Assembly (NCBI RefSeq): GCF_001005085.2
Contig: NZ_LBMU02000058.1
Coordinates: 1 to 64,000, forward strand
Source of the DNA: Streptomyces humi
Lineage (GTDB): Bacteria > Actinomycetota > Actinomycetes > Streptomycetales > Streptomycetaceae
DNA length: 64,000 bases
Reading direction: 5' to 3'
The translations under genes and the position numbers were made by a program. This document shows, piece by piece, positions 8,620 to 17,321 of this stretch. Below the pieces are notes generated by a model. It did not search any database, was not told the DNA's origin, and was given only the letters and a program-made list of their open reading frames with translations. Each line of letters opens with the position of its first letter. Within the stretch, counting starts at the first letter, position 1.

Positions 8620-9438
8620 ATGACCGGACTCAATCGCTTTGCGGGACACCGGATTCTCGTCACGGGCGCGGCCCGCGGCATCGGCGCGGCCGTCGCCCGG
8701 CGGCTGACCGAGGAAGGCGGCCGGGTGCTGCTGACCGACCGCGACCTGCCCGAGGCCGGGCGGACGGCGGCCGGGCTGCGCAACCAGGGCCTGGCCGCCG
8801 AGGCGTTCGCCTGCGACGTGGCCGACCGGGACTCGGTGGAGGCGGCCGTCGACCACGCCGTCGCCTCCTTCGGCGGACTCGACGTGCTGGTGAACTGCGC
8901 CGCGCACTGCACCCCCGACCTGCCGCTCTTCGAGGACCAGCCGGACGACGCGTGGGCCCTCGACCTGGACGTCACCCTCACCGGTGTGCACCGCTGCTGC
9001 CGCGCCGCCCTCCCGCACCTCGCCGCCTCCGGCCGCGGCGCGATCGTGAGCATCGGCTCCGTCAACGCCGAGGCCGACTTCGGCAACCACGCCTACAGCG
9101 CGGCCAAGGCGGGGCTGGTCTCGCTGACCCGCACCCTCGCCGGGCACGCGGCTGCCCGCGGGGTCCGGGTCAACCTGGTGGAGCCGGGCACGGTCCGCAC
9201 CTCCGCCTGGGAGGGACGCGACGACGAGGTCGACGCCCTCACCGCGCTCTACCCCCTGGGCCGGGTCGGCGAGCCGGCCGACGTCGCCGCCGCCGTCGCC
9301 TTCCTGGCCTCCCGGGACGCCGCCTGGATCACCGGTACGACCCTGCGCGTCGACGGCGGCCTCACCGCGGTCCACGGCGGATTCCACGCGGCGCTGCGAC
9401 CGCACCGGGAGGCCCGGCGCGCCTCAGAGGGCCGCTGA
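8620..9438 (+). CDS. Short-chain dehydrogenase/reductase
   Basis: This 272-residue classical SDR has the cofactor loop TGAARGIG (about residues 17-24), an Asp after the second strand (LLTDRD, favouring NAD), the structural NCAAH, the catalytic Ser in SIGSVNAE, YSAAK with the Tyr-Lys pair, and GGLTA near the end. The substrate cannot be told. The VNCAA variant of NNAG and the long C-terminal tail (HGGFHAALRPHREARRASEGR) are slightly unusual. Its last codons overlap by 15 bases the 3' end of the convergent decarboxylase gene, so no terminator separates them. Confidence 0.88.
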   Translation: MTGLNRFAGHRILVTGAARGIGAAVARRLTEEGGRVLLTDRDLPEAGRTAAGLRNQGLAAEAFACDVADRDSVEAAVDHAVASFGGLDVLVNCAAHCTPDLPLFEDQPDDAWALDLDVTLTGVHRCCRAALPHLAASGRGAIVSIGSVNAEADFGNHAYSAAKAGLVSLTRTLAGHAAARGVRVNLVEPGTVRTSAWEGRDDEVDALTALYPLGRVGEPADVAAAVAFLASRDAAWITGTTLRVDGGLTAVHGGFHAALRPHREARRASEGR

Positions 9439-10821
9439 CACCGTCGCGAGCGCGGCCAGCACCCGCCGGGTGTCGTCCTCGGTGGTCCGCCAGTTGCTGA
9501 AGGCCGCCCGCAGCGCGGGCACCCCGGCGTACACCGTGGGTGTGACGAACGCCTCCCCGGACGCGGCGACCGCCCCGGCGAGCGCCGCCAGCCGCTCGGG
9601 CGTGGGCCGCTCGGCGAGCGTGAAGCAGACCACGTTGAGCCGGACGGGCGCGAGCAGGCGCAGTCCCGGGAGCGCTTCGACGCCCGCGCCGAGGCGGCGG
9701 GCCTCGGCGACGTTGCGCTCGACGACCTCCCGGTGCCCCTCCAGGCCGTACGCCGTCAGTGAGAACCAGGCGGGCAGCGCCCGCAGCCGGCGGGAGTTCT
9801 CCGGGGTGAGGTGCAGGAAGTCGGGTTCGTCGGCGGGCGGGCCCAGATACGGGGACTCGTTGTGGAAGACGGCCACCTGGAGGTCGCGGCGGCGGGTGAA
9901 CTGCACGGCCGCGTCGTAGGGGACGTTCAGCCACTTGTGCAGGTCGACGCAGACCGAGTCGGCCACGTCCAGGCCGGCGACCAGGTGGGCGTGGGCCGGG
10001 GAGAGGGCGGCGAAGGCGCCGAACGCGGCGTCCACGTGCAGCCAGAAGTCGTACCGCTCCCTGAGGGCGGCGATCGCCCGCAGGTCGTCGAAGTCGACGG
10101 TGTTCACGGTGCCCGCGTTGGCGACCACGATCGCCGGCCGCCCGTCGAGCGCGGCCAGCGCCGCGCCGAGCGCGGTCACGTCCACCGCCTCCCGGCCGTC
10201 CGGCAGCAGCGGCACCGGCCGCAGCCGGTCCCGGCCGATGCCGAGCACCGAGAGCGCCTTGCCGACACTGGAGTGCGGGCTGCCGGAGAGCACGTCGACG
10301 GGGCCGAGTGCGGCGGCGCCCGCCCGGGAGACGTCCACCCCGAGCCGTTCGCCGAGCCAGGCGCGGCCGATCGCCAGCCCGACCGTGTTCGACACCGTGG
10401 CCCCGGTCACGAAGGCCCCGCTGTGGGCCTCGCCGAGCCCGAACAGCTCACCCAGCCAGGACACGGTCTCGCGCTCCAGGGCGGCACCCCAGGAGCCGGC
10501 CGCCCCGGACAGGTTCTGGTCGTACGCCGAGGTCAGCCAGTCCCCGGCCAGGGAGGCGGGGGTCACACCGCCGGTGACGAAACCGAGGTAGCGTGGCCCG
10601 GCCGAGGCGGACATACCCGGCGCCCACCGCTCGGTGAACCGGGCCAGCGCGCCGGCCCCGCCCTCCCCCCGCTCGGGCAACGGCGCCCGCGCGGGAGCCG
10701 GCCCGAGTGCTACGACCGGCCGCTCGGCCGCTGCCCCGGACACCTCCCGGGCTGCCATGTCGCGTGCGGACCGGAGGAGTTCGGGAAACCGGGCGAGATC
10801 GTCGGCGAGTGCGGGGTGCAT
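9424..10821 (-). CDS. PLP-dependent (aromatic L-amino-acid type) decarboxylase
   Basis: This protein of about 465 residues belongs to the group II decarboxylase family. The PLP-binding Lys lies in DLHKWLNVPYDAAV (about residue 296). Preceding motifs are WLHVDAAFGAF (with the Asp that contacts the pyridine nitrogen) and ANAGTVNTVDFDD. It probably converts an aromatic or similar amino acid to the amine and CO2 in the cytoplasm. The ATG at 10821 is chosen. A GTG three codons upstream (10830) is equally possible and neither has a strong ribosome site. It diverges from the L,D-transpeptidase gene. Substrate specificity is not readable from the sequence. Confidence 0.88.
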   Translation of the reverse strand: MHPALADDLARFPELLRSARDMAAREVSGAAAERPVVALGPAPARAPLPERGEGGAGALARFTERWAPGMSASAGPRYLGFVTGGVTPASLAGDWLTSAYDQNLSGAAGSWGAALERETVSWLGELFGLGEAHSGAFVTGATVSNTVGLAIGRAWLGERLGVDVSRAGAAALGPVDVLSGSPHSSVGKALSVLGIGRDRLRPVPLLPDGREAVDVTALGAALAALDGRPAIVVANAGTVNTVDFDDLRAIAALRERYDFWLHVDAAFGAFAALSPAHAHLVAGLDVADSVCVDLHKWLNVPYDAAVQFTRRRDLQVAVFHNESPYLGPPADEPDFLHLTPENSRRLRALPAWFSLTAYGLEGHREVVERNVAEARRLGAGVEALPGLRLLAPVRLNVVCFTLAERPTPERLAALAGAVAASGEAFVTPTVYAGVPALRAAFSNWRTTEDDTRRVLAALATVSAAL

Positions 10822-11014
10822 GCCCCGCACACTAGGTCGGCCACGACGCTGTGGCGCGGGCCACTTCCGGGTAGGTGGACCGATGCCGGCCAGGGCGGCC
10901 GAGGCGGGTAAGTTAACCGTTTCGTCACAGCCCGCCCCGGGCTACAACCAATGCCGCGCATCGGGCGGTCCAGTACGACGAGACCACAGCACAGGAAAAG
11001 GAGACGGACGTCAT

Positions 11015-11710
11015 ATGGGGGACATACGCAGACGAAGTGCCGTAGTGCTCGGTGTCACGGGCCTTGTGGCGCCGCTCACGCTCGCACTCACCTCCGCCCC
11101 GGCGCAGGCCGCGAGCTGCACCACGCAGGCCGGGCCGTACCAGAAGCAGGTCGAGAAGTTCCTCGGCCGGCCGGTCGACGGGAAGCAGTCCACCGCCGAC
11201 TGCAAGGCGATCCAGGCGTTCCAGAACAAGCACGGGATCACGCCCGCCATCGGCTACGCCGGTTCCGTCACCTGGGGCGTGATGGACCTGATGAACAAGC
11301 AGAAGGCCGTCGGGAACACGCCCAACAAGGACGGCAAGTGCCCGACGAACAAGGGCCGTATCGCCTGTGTGAACCTGACCCTCCAGCTGAGCTGGATCCA
11401 GGACGGCAACAGGCTCGTCTACGGCCCCGTCCCGGTCCGCACCGGCCGCAAGGGGTTCGCGACCCGCACCGGCCTGAAGAAGATCTACTGGCGTGACATC
11501 GACCACGTGTCGTCCGTCTACAACGTGCCGATGCCCTACAGCCAGTTCTTCGACGGCGGCCAGGCCTTCCACTCGGTGAACCTCAGCATGTGGAACCCGC
11601 CGGGCTCGCACGGCTGCGTCAACATGACCCCCACCACCGCCAAGAAGTACTGGTCGCTGCTGAAGACCGGCGACGACGTCTACGTGTACGGCCGCAAGCC
11701 GGGCACCTGA
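11015..11710 (+). CDS. Secreted L,D-transpeptidase with N-terminal peptidoglycan-binding-like domain
   Basis: This 231-residue exported protein should make or edit 3-3 cross-links in peptidoglycan. It has a signal peptide (residues 1-32, ending AQA). A short PG-binding-like region follows, with the segment GPYQKQVEKFLGRPVDGKQS and paired Cys, and then a YkuD domain. The catalytic motif is FHSVNLSMWNPPGSHGCVNM, with the nucleophilic Cys at about residue 201. The start at 11015 is preferred because the signal peptide begins there and AAAAGGAGA lies about 12 bases upstream. The longer reading frame upstream has no family similarity. It is a single gene, divergent from the decarboxylase. Confidence 0.9.
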   Translation: MGDIRRRSAVVLGVTGLVAPLTLALTSAPAQAASCTTQAGPYQKQVEKFLGRPVDGKQSTADCKAIQAFQNKHGITPAIGYAGSVTWGVMDLMNKQKAVGNTPNKDGKCPTNKGRIACVNLTLQLSWIQDGNRLVYGPVPVRTGRKGFATRTGLKKIYWRDIDHVSSVYNVPMPYSQFFDGGQAFHSVNLSMWNPPGSHGCVNMTPTTAKKYWSLLKTGDDVYVYGRKPGT

Positions 11711-11742
11711 CGGCACCCGGCCCCGGCCTGCGGGCCCCCGGC

Positions 11743-12945
11743 TCAGCTCTCCGGGGCGTCCCCGAAGTCCGGGATCTCCAGCCTGGCCCCGCCCTGCCGC
11801 GCGGACTCGTGCGCGATGATGCCCGGCAGGGTGTAGCGGGCGGCCACCCAGGCGTTGACGGACGGCAGCGCGCGCGAGTTCACGGCCGTCACGAAGTCGT
11901 CGACCAGGAAGTGGTGGCTGCCCTCGTGTCCGTTGTGCAGGGTGTCGAACTCGCGCGGCAGCCGCTCCCGGTCGTGCACCGGCGCCGACCCGGAGGTGAA
12001 GGCCGCCCGCAGCTCGGGCGCGATGTGCTGGAGCGAGGGGTCGTCGGGGGACATGGTGGACTTGGGCTCCAGGAGCTCACTGATGTCCTGCACGCCCTTC
12101 TTGTCCTGCCACAGGGCCACCGTCGCCAGCTGCTCCATGCTGGCCTCGGTCCCGAAGAACCGGAACCGTGACTCACGGATGTGGGACGGGTAGCCCACCC
12201 GCCGGAACTCGTTGGTGCGGAACGACCCGCCGCCCGCGACCTCGAACAGCGCGGTGGCGTTGGACACGTCGTTGCCGAACTGGCTGACGTCCTTGTCGAA
12301 GACGCCGTCCCCGCGCTGGTCCACCACGCCGATCGCCGACACGCTGACCGCGTGCGTCTGCCAGGCGCCGAGCACCCCGCCCACCGCGTGCGTCGGGTAC
12401 AGCAGCGGGGGATAGCTGGCGGTCGCCTTCCAGTTCTCGCCGCCGCTGTAGCGGTAGGCGTCGTAGAAGCCGAGGTCCATGTCGTGGACGTAGTCGCCCT
12501 CGGCGTAGAACAGCCGCCCGAAGGCGCCCTCGGCGATCTGGTTGCGGGCGTGCACGGTTGCCGGGTTGTACTGGCTGGTCTCGCCCATCATGTACGTCAG
12601 CCCGGTCGCCTTGACCGTGTCGATGATGGCCGCGATCTCCTCCGTCGTGATCGCCATCGGGACCGCGGAGTACACGTGCTTCCCGGCGTTCAGGCCCTGC
12701 ACCACCAGCGGGCCGTGGGTCCAGCGCTGGGTGAAGATCGCGACCGCGTCGACGTCCGGCGACTCCAGCATGGCGTCGTACGACGGGAAGGTGCCCGCCA
12801 GGTTCTGGGCGGCGGCGAGCTGTTCCGCCCGCTCGGGCAGCAGGTCGGTGACGTACACGTCGCCGACGCCGGGATGGGCCTGGAACAGCGTGGCGAACTG
12901 GCCGGAGAACTGACCGGCTCCGACGATGCCGAGTGAGAAAGTCAT
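11743..12945 (-). CDS. Gfo/Idh/MocA-family NAD(P)-dependent oxidoreductase
   Basis: This 400-residue dehydrogenase has the N-terminal Rossmann motif GIVGAGQFSGQF, the segment GKHVYSAVPMAITTEE (in place of the usual EKP Lys loop) and a C-terminal alpha/beta substrate domain. The EKP motif is replaced by SAVPM, so the catalytic Lys normally at this position is missing. This is unusual but seen in some subfamilies. It probably acts on a sugar or cyclitol. It is transcribed divergently from a ROK regulator gene, and a direct-repeat, operator-like site sits 2-24 bases upstream of its start. That suggests the regulator controls it. The start at 12945 is set by the Rossmann motif. No strong ribosome site is seen. 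Confidence 0.87.
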   Translation of the reverse strand: MTFSLGIVGAGQFSGQFATLFQAHPGVGDVYVTDLLPERAEQLAAAQNLAGTFPSYDAMLESPDVDAVAIFTQRWTHGPLVVQGLNAGKHVYSAVPMAITTEEIAAIIDTVKATGLTYMMGETSQYNPATVHARNQIAEGAFGRLFYAEGDYVHDMDLGFYDAYRYSGGENWKATASYPPLLYPTHAVGGVLGAWQTHAVSVSAIGVVDQRGDGVFDKDVSQFGNDVSNATALFEVAGGGSFRTNEFRRVGYPSHIRESRFRFFGTEASMEQLATVALWQDKKGVQDISELLEPKSTMSPDDPSLQHIAPELRAAFTSGSAPVHDRERLPREFDTLHNGHEGSHHFLVDDFVTAVNSRALPSVNAWVAARYTLPGIIAHESARQGGARLEIPDFGDAPES

Positions 12946-12946
12946 G

Positions 12947-12969
12947 GGATTACTTTTGCGGCGGAAGAA
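12947..12969 (+). promoter_or_regulatory. Operator-like repeat, copy 1 (dehydrogenase side)
   Basis: The sequence GGATTACTT-N6-CGGAAGAA recurs almost identically at 13053-13075. It contains a partial dyad (CTT..AAG), as expected for a ROK repressor site, and lies directly upstream of the dehydrogenase start codon. Binding is inferred. Confidence 0.5.
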
Positions 12970-13052
12970 TCTCGGCGTCAAGGGGCGGAAGGAAGTAGGA
13001 AAGACATCAGCGGGGCGCTTCTGCGGCGCACCCGGCGCACAGTAGGGTGACC

Positions 13053-13075
13053 GGGTTACTTCAGTTCCGGAAGAA
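13053..13075 (+). promoter_or_regulatory. Operator-like repeat, copy 2 (ROK gene side)
   Basis: GGGTTACTT-N6-CGGAAGAA is the second copy and carries a better dyad: TTACTTC and GAAGAAA around seven bases. It ends 10 bases before the ROK regulator's GTG and overlaps its ribosome site region, which suits autorepression. Confidence 0.5.
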
Positions 13076-13085
13076 AAGGGATGCC

Positions 13086-14234
13086 GTGAGCGACTGGCTG
13101 CCGCTGAGCCCCGCGGAGCGCTCCGTGGCGATCGAGGTGCTGGTCCACGGCCCGCTCTCGCGGACCGAACTGGCCCGCCGGCTGGACCTCTCCCAGGGCA
13201 GCCTCACCCGCCTCACCAAGCCGCTCATCGAGTCCGGCCTGCTCGTCGAGGCCCCCTGGGCGGGTGCTCAGGCGGAGGCGCGCCAGGGCCGTCCCTCGCA
13301 GCCGCTCGACGTGGTCGCCGAATCCCGCTCCTTCCTGGGCTTCAAGATCACCGACGAGATGGTCTACGGCGTCGTCACCAGCCTCAGGAGCGACATCGTC
13401 GCCCGCCTCGACCGGCCCCTCACCGGCCACGACCCCGGGTACGTCGCCGATCTGGTGGCCGAGATGACCGCCGAACTGGCCGACCGGCACCCCACGGTCG
13501 CGGGCATCGGCATCGGTGTCGGCGGGTTCGTGCGCGCGCACGCGGTGGTCGGCGAGTCGCCGTACCTGCGCTGGCGCGACGTACCGCTGGCCCAGCTGGT
13601 CCGGGAGCGCACCGGCCTGCCGGTCGTCGTGGAGAACGACGTGGCGGCCCTGGTCGAGGCCGAGACCTGGTTCGGCGCCGGCCGCGGACTCGACCGCTTC
13701 GTGGTCCTGACCATCGGCGCCGGGATCGGCTACGGACTGGTGCTCGGCGGCCGCCGGGTCCCGTACGCCGAGGAGGACCGCGGCTTCGGGCTGCACTGGA
13801 TCATCGACCCGCAGGGCCCGCTCACTCCGCAGGGCGAACGCGGCAGCGCCGTGTCGCTGCTCACCGTCCCCAGCATCCGCTACCAGGTCCGGGCCGCCAC
13901 CGGCCGCGACGCGTCGTACGAGGAGATCCTCGCCGGTGCCGCGGCGGGTGAGCCGATGGCCGCGCGGGTGATCGGCGAGGCCGGGCGGGCGCTGGGCGTC
14001 CTGCTCGCCCAGATCGCCAACTTCGCCATGCCGCAGAAGATCCTGCTGGCCGGAGAGGGAGTCGGCCTGATGGACGTGGCGGGGGACGAGGTGTGGGACG
14101 CCGTCCGCTCCCACCGGCATCCGCTCGCCGCCCCGATCGGCCTGGAGACCAAGGTCTCCGACTTCCACGACTGGGCGCGCGGCGCCGCCGTGCTGGCGAT
14201 CCAGGTACTGGTGCTCGGCGCCGCGGGCGGCTGA
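13086..14234 (+). CDS. ROK-family transcriptional regulator
   Basis: This 382-residue regulator has an N-terminal winged helix-turn-helix (PLSRTELARRLDLSQGSLTRLTKPLIESGLL, about residues 18-50) and a ROK sugar-kinase-like sensor domain (IGIGVGGFV, VVVENDVAALVEAE, TIGAGIGYGLVLGG). The zinc motif CxCGxxGCxE typical of ROK kinases is absent, so it is probably purely a sugar-responsive regulator. The GTG at 13086 is chosen because AAAAGGG lies five bases upstream. An in-frame ATG at 13047 precedes the operator-like repeat. It is divergent from the Gfo/Idh/MocA gene, its likely target. Confidence 0.9.
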   Translation: MSDWLPLSPAERSVAIEVLVHGPLSRTELARRLDLSQGSLTRLTKPLIESGLLVEAPWAGAQAEARQGRPSQPLDVVAESRSFLGFKITDEMVYGVVTSLRSDIVARLDRPLTGHDPGYVADLVAEMTAELADRHPTVAGIGIGVGGFVRAHAVVGESPYLRWRDVPLAQLVRERTGLPVVVENDVAALVEAETWFGAGRGLDRFVVLTIGAGIGYGLVLGGRRVPYAEEDRGFGLHWIIDPQGPLTPQGERGSAVSLLTVPSIRYQVRAATGRDASYEEILAGAAAGEPMAARVIGEAGRALGVLLAQIANFAMPQKILLAGEGVGLMDVAGDEVWDAVRSHRHPLAAPIGLETKVSDFHDWARGAAVLAIQVLVLGAAGG

Positions 14235-14345
14235 ACTGCCGCTGTCGCCCGACGCATTGACGTGATGAGTAACACGGTCCGATATGTCCGTATCGGTCGT
14301 ACTTACTCACGGCGCCTTCACGCCCATCGGCATATGCTTCACACC

Positions 14346-14522
14346 ATGTCCACCACTGTTGAAGCCGTCACCGAGCGATCGGCCGACGAGGTCAACGAGG
14401 AGATCCGGGCCCTGTGGCTCCGGTCGGGCGGGACACTGACCACCGAGCAGCGCGAGGAGTACCAGCGGCTCGTCCTCGAGTGGGCGGCGGCGTCCCCGCA
14501 CCAGCCGGACCGGGCGGCCTGA
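14346..14522 (+). CDS. Small hypothetical protein (58 residues)
   Basis: This short acidic, helical protein (MSTTVEAVTERSADEVNEEIRAL... ending EYQRLVLEWAAASPHQPDRAA) has no recognised domain. Codon use fits real Streptomyces coding sequence (third positions nearly all G/C). Start sites upstream in frame (14334, 14262) would add a region lacking that bias, so 14346 is chosen. It converges with the S1 protease gene, leaving only 12 bases between stops. Confidence 0.6.
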   Translation: MSTTVEAVTERSADEVNEEIRALWLRSGGTLTTEQREEYQRLVLEWAAASPHQPDRAA

Positions 14523-14534
14523 CCACCTCTCCCG

Positions 14535-15908
14535 TCAGCCCCAGGTCGCCGAGTAGTAGCGCTGGTACGCCTTGCGGTCCTGCTCCGCGCGGATGAAGCG
14601 GGTCCCGACCAGGGCGATCAGACTGCCCCCGATCACCAGCAGACCCGGGCCCACGTTGCGGGTGTCCGTGAGCCGGGCGACCAGACTGGTGTCCTGCGAG
14701 GTGCCGACCGACGCGGCCGAGCCCGGCGAGGCCCCGTTCGGGGCGATCGCGCTGTGGGTGGCCGAGGTGGACGGCGCCGCCGAGGCACCCGTCCCCGTGG
14801 CGGCCTGCTTGGACACGATCAGCTGGACGTTCAGCGCGGCCATCGCGCGGGTCACCGGCTGGAAGAACGTCACCCCGCCCGCGGTGCAGTCACCGCTGCC
14901 GCCCGAGGTCACGCCCAGCGCGATGCCCTCGGAGAACAGCGGCCCGCCGCTGTCGCCCGGTTCGGCGCACACGTTCGTCTGGATGAGCCCGGTGACCGTG
15001 CCCTCCGGGTAGTTGACGGTCGCGTTGAGCGCGGTGACCGTGCCGTCGTGCAGACCACTGGTGCTGCCGCTGCGGAACACCTTCTGCCCGACCGTCGGAT
15101 CGGCGGCCCCGGTGATGTGCACCCCCTGGCCGTTGCCGATCGCGACCACGTCGGCGTTGTCACCGGCCTTCCCGTTCGCGTACTGGATCAGCGAGAAGTC
15201 GTTGCCCGGGAACTGCGTGTTGATCGTGGTGCCCAACTGGGTGTTGCTGCCCTGGCCCTCGTCGAACCAGATGGTGTTCGCCGGACCGCAGTGACCGGCC
15301 GTGAGGATGAAGTCGGTCGTCCCGTTGGTGACGTTGAACCCCGCCGAACACCGGCCGCCCGTCGACAGGATGGGCTGCGCCCCGTTGAGCCGGGGAGTGA
15401 AGGTGCCCGAGGACCGCTGCATCCGCACGTAACTGCCGATGCCCGCCGCGACCCGGCTCAGGTCCGACCAGTGGGCGGCGGAGACCGTGCTGTCGGCCTC
15501 CACCATCACCCGGTTGGTCCGGTAGTCCACCGCCCACGCGGTACCGGCCACCCGGGGCGCGGCACGCAGCGTGGCGGTCGCCGCCTTCAGCTCGTTCATG
15601 CTGTGCGAGACCATCTTGGGCTCGGCACCCGCCTGCCGGACCGCCGCCGCGGCCCGCTCGTCGGTCACCGCGACCACCGGCTTGCCGTCCGCGCCGATCC
15701 AACTGCCCGCCGTCCGGGCCGTGCCGAGCTTCGCCACCAGCGCGGCACCGGTGTCACCGGCCGCCGAGGCCGAGCTGAACGGGACGGCGGACGTGCCGGG
15801 AGTCTCGCTCGCCATGGCCGTCGTGACCATCGCGCCTCCCAGAAGGAGTCCGCCGACCGCCGCCAGCTGTGTCCCCCGCCGGACGACCCGTCGTCGTGCG
15901 TGCCTCAT
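14535..15908 (-). CDS. Exported S1-family (alpha-lytic/streptogrisin-like) serine protease with C-terminal membrane anchor
   Basis: This 457-residue serine endopeptidase acts outside the membrane. A signal peptide (1-33) is followed by a propeptide-like region (about 50-170). The protease domain has the triad His in LTAGHCGP (about 206), Asp in GNDFSLI (about 237) and Ser in EPGDSGGP (about 320). Disulfide Cys pairs are present. After a Ser/Ala/Thr-rich linker, the C-terminus has one transmembrane helix (GPGLLVIGGSLIALVGTRF) and a short basic cytoplasmic tail. Streptogrisins are normally released, so anchoring suggests a cell-surface role. It is monocistronic and divergent from the C-S lyase gene. 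Confidence 0.9.
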   Translation of the reverse strand: MRHARRRVVRRGTQLAAVGGLLLGGAMVTTAMASETPGTSAVPFSSASAAGDTGAALVAKLGTARTAGSWIGADGKPVVAVTDERAAAAVRQAGAEPKMVSHSMNELKAATATLRAAPRVAGTAWAVDYRTNRVMVEADSTVSAAHWSDLSRVAAGIGSYVRMQRSSGTFTPRLNGAQPILSTGGRCSAGFNVTNGTTDFILTAGHCGPANTIWFDEGQGSNTQLGTTINTQFPGNDFSLIQYANGKAGDNADVVAIGNGQGVHITGAADPTVGQKVFRSGSTSGLHDGTVTALNATVNYPEGTVTGLIQTNVCAEPGDSGGPLFSEGIALGVTSGGSGDCTAGGVTFFQPVTRAMAALNVQLIVSKQAATGTGASAAPSTSATHSAIAPNGASPGSAASVGTSQDTSLVARLTDTRNVGPGLLVIGGSLIALVGTRFIRAEQDRKAYQRYYSATWG

Positions 15909-16098
15909 CCATGGCTCCCGAAACCCCGAACGCGCGGTGCGGACACCGCGGGGCCCTCCGGTCGTCGAGCGCCCGGCTCTTCATACGAGGCCCGGCACAA
16001 GGGCGTTCACCAGGGTGGTGATCTTTACGATCCCGTGGCGGTACGACGTGACCGCCCGCCTCGTTCCCGGGTCCGTACCGGCCGCCTATCTTGAGGCC

Positions 16099-17271
16099 AT
16101 GACCAGCACCCCGCAGGAGAACCCGGGCGAACCGAACCCGCTGCGCGCCCTCACCCTCGACCGGCTGCGACGTCGTACCAGCATGAAATGGCGCACCTAC
16201 CCGCAGGACGTACTCCCGGTGTGGGTGGCCGAGATGGACGTGCCGCTCGCCCGAGCGGTGGTCCGCGCGGTGACCGACGCGATGGAACTCGGCGACACCG
16301 GCTACCCCGCGGGCACCGCCTACGCCGAGGCGCTCGCCGCGTTCGCCGCGAAACGCTGGGGCTGGGACGGGCTGGACGTGTCCCGCACCGCGATCGTCCC
16401 CGACGTGATGCTCGGGGTCGTCGAAATGCTCAGGCTGGTGACCGGGCCCGGCGACCCCGTCGTCGTCAACTCACCGGTGTACCCGCCGTTCTACCAGTTC
16501 GTCGGGAACCTGGACCGGAGGGTCGTGGAGGCCCCGCTCGGCGCCGACGGGCGTCTCGACCTCGGCGTCCTCGAGGACACCTTCCGCGGACTCGGCGGCG
16601 CCCGCGCCGCCCATCTGCTGTGCAGCCCGCACAACCCGACCGGCACCGTGCACACCGCCGGGGAGCTCACCGCCGTGACGGCCCTCGCCGAGCGGTACGG
16701 GGTGCGGGTCGTCGCCGACGAGATCCACGCCCCGCTGACCGCGCCCGGCGTCGGCTTCGTGCCGTACCTGAGCGTGCCGGGCGCGGAGCGCGGGCTGTCG
16801 CTGATGTCGGCGTCCAAGGCCTGGAACCTCGCCGGACTCAAGGCCGCCGTCGCCGTCGCCGGACCCGGGGCCGCCGCCGACCTCGCCCGGCTGCCGGAGG
16901 AGGTGAGCCACGGCCCGAGCCATGTCGGCGTCCTCGCCCACACGGCGGCGCTGACCGACGGCACCGCCTGGCTGGACGCGCTGCTCGCCGGCCTCGACGA
17001 GAACCGGCGGCTCCTCGCCGGCCTGCTCGACCGCCACCTGCCGGGCATCGGGTACCGGCCCTCCGAGGCGACCTACCTCGCCTGGCTCGACTGCCGCGCC
17101 CTCGGTCTCGGCGACGACCCGGCAGAGGTGTTCCTGGAGCGCGGCCGGGTCGCCGTCAACTCCGGGATCCCGTTCGGGACGGGCGGCGCCGGACACGTCC
17201 GGTTCAACCTGGCCACCTCGCCCGAGGTGATCACGGAGGCGGTACGGCGCATGGCGACGGCACTGGGCTGA
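16099..17271 (+). CDS. MalY/PatB-type PLP-dependent C-S lyase (cystathionine beta-lyase-like aminotransferase fold)
   Basis: This 390-residue fold-type I PLP enzyme resembles the MalY/PatB subfamily. Visible features are WVAEMDVPLA near the N-terminus, SPVYPPFYQF, CSPHNPTGTVHTAGEL, VVADEIHAPL with the cofactor-binding Asp, and SASKAWNLAGLKAA with the PLP Lys. The C-terminal GHVRFNLATS contains the carboxylate-binding Arg. It probably cleaves cystathionine or related thioethers to a thiol, pyruvate and ammonia. The start at 16099 is set by the family N-terminus. It is followed 50 bases later by the PPOX gene. Confidence 0.9.
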   Translation: MTSTPQENPGEPNPLRALTLDRLRRRTSMKWRTYPQDVLPVWVAEMDVPLARAVVRAVTDAMELGDTGYPAGTAYAEALAAFAAKRWGWDGLDVSRTAIVPDVMLGVVEMLRLVTGPGDPVVVNSPVYPPFYQFVGNLDRRVVEAPLGADGRLDLGVLEDTFRGLGGARAAHLLCSPHNPTGTVHTAGELTAVTALAERYGVRVVADEIHAPLTAPGVGFVPYLSVPGAERGLSLMSASKAWNLAGLKAAVAVAGPGAAADLARLPEEVSHGPSHVGVLAHTAALTDGTAWLDALLAGLDENRRLLAGLLDRHLPGIGYRPSEATYLAWLDCRALGLGDDPAEVFLERGRVAVNSGIPFGTGGAGHVRFNLATSPEVITEAVRRMATALG

Positions 17272-17321
17272 GCCACCCCGGCCGGCCCGCCCGGACAGCC
17301 GGGGCCGCCTACACTTCCGGC

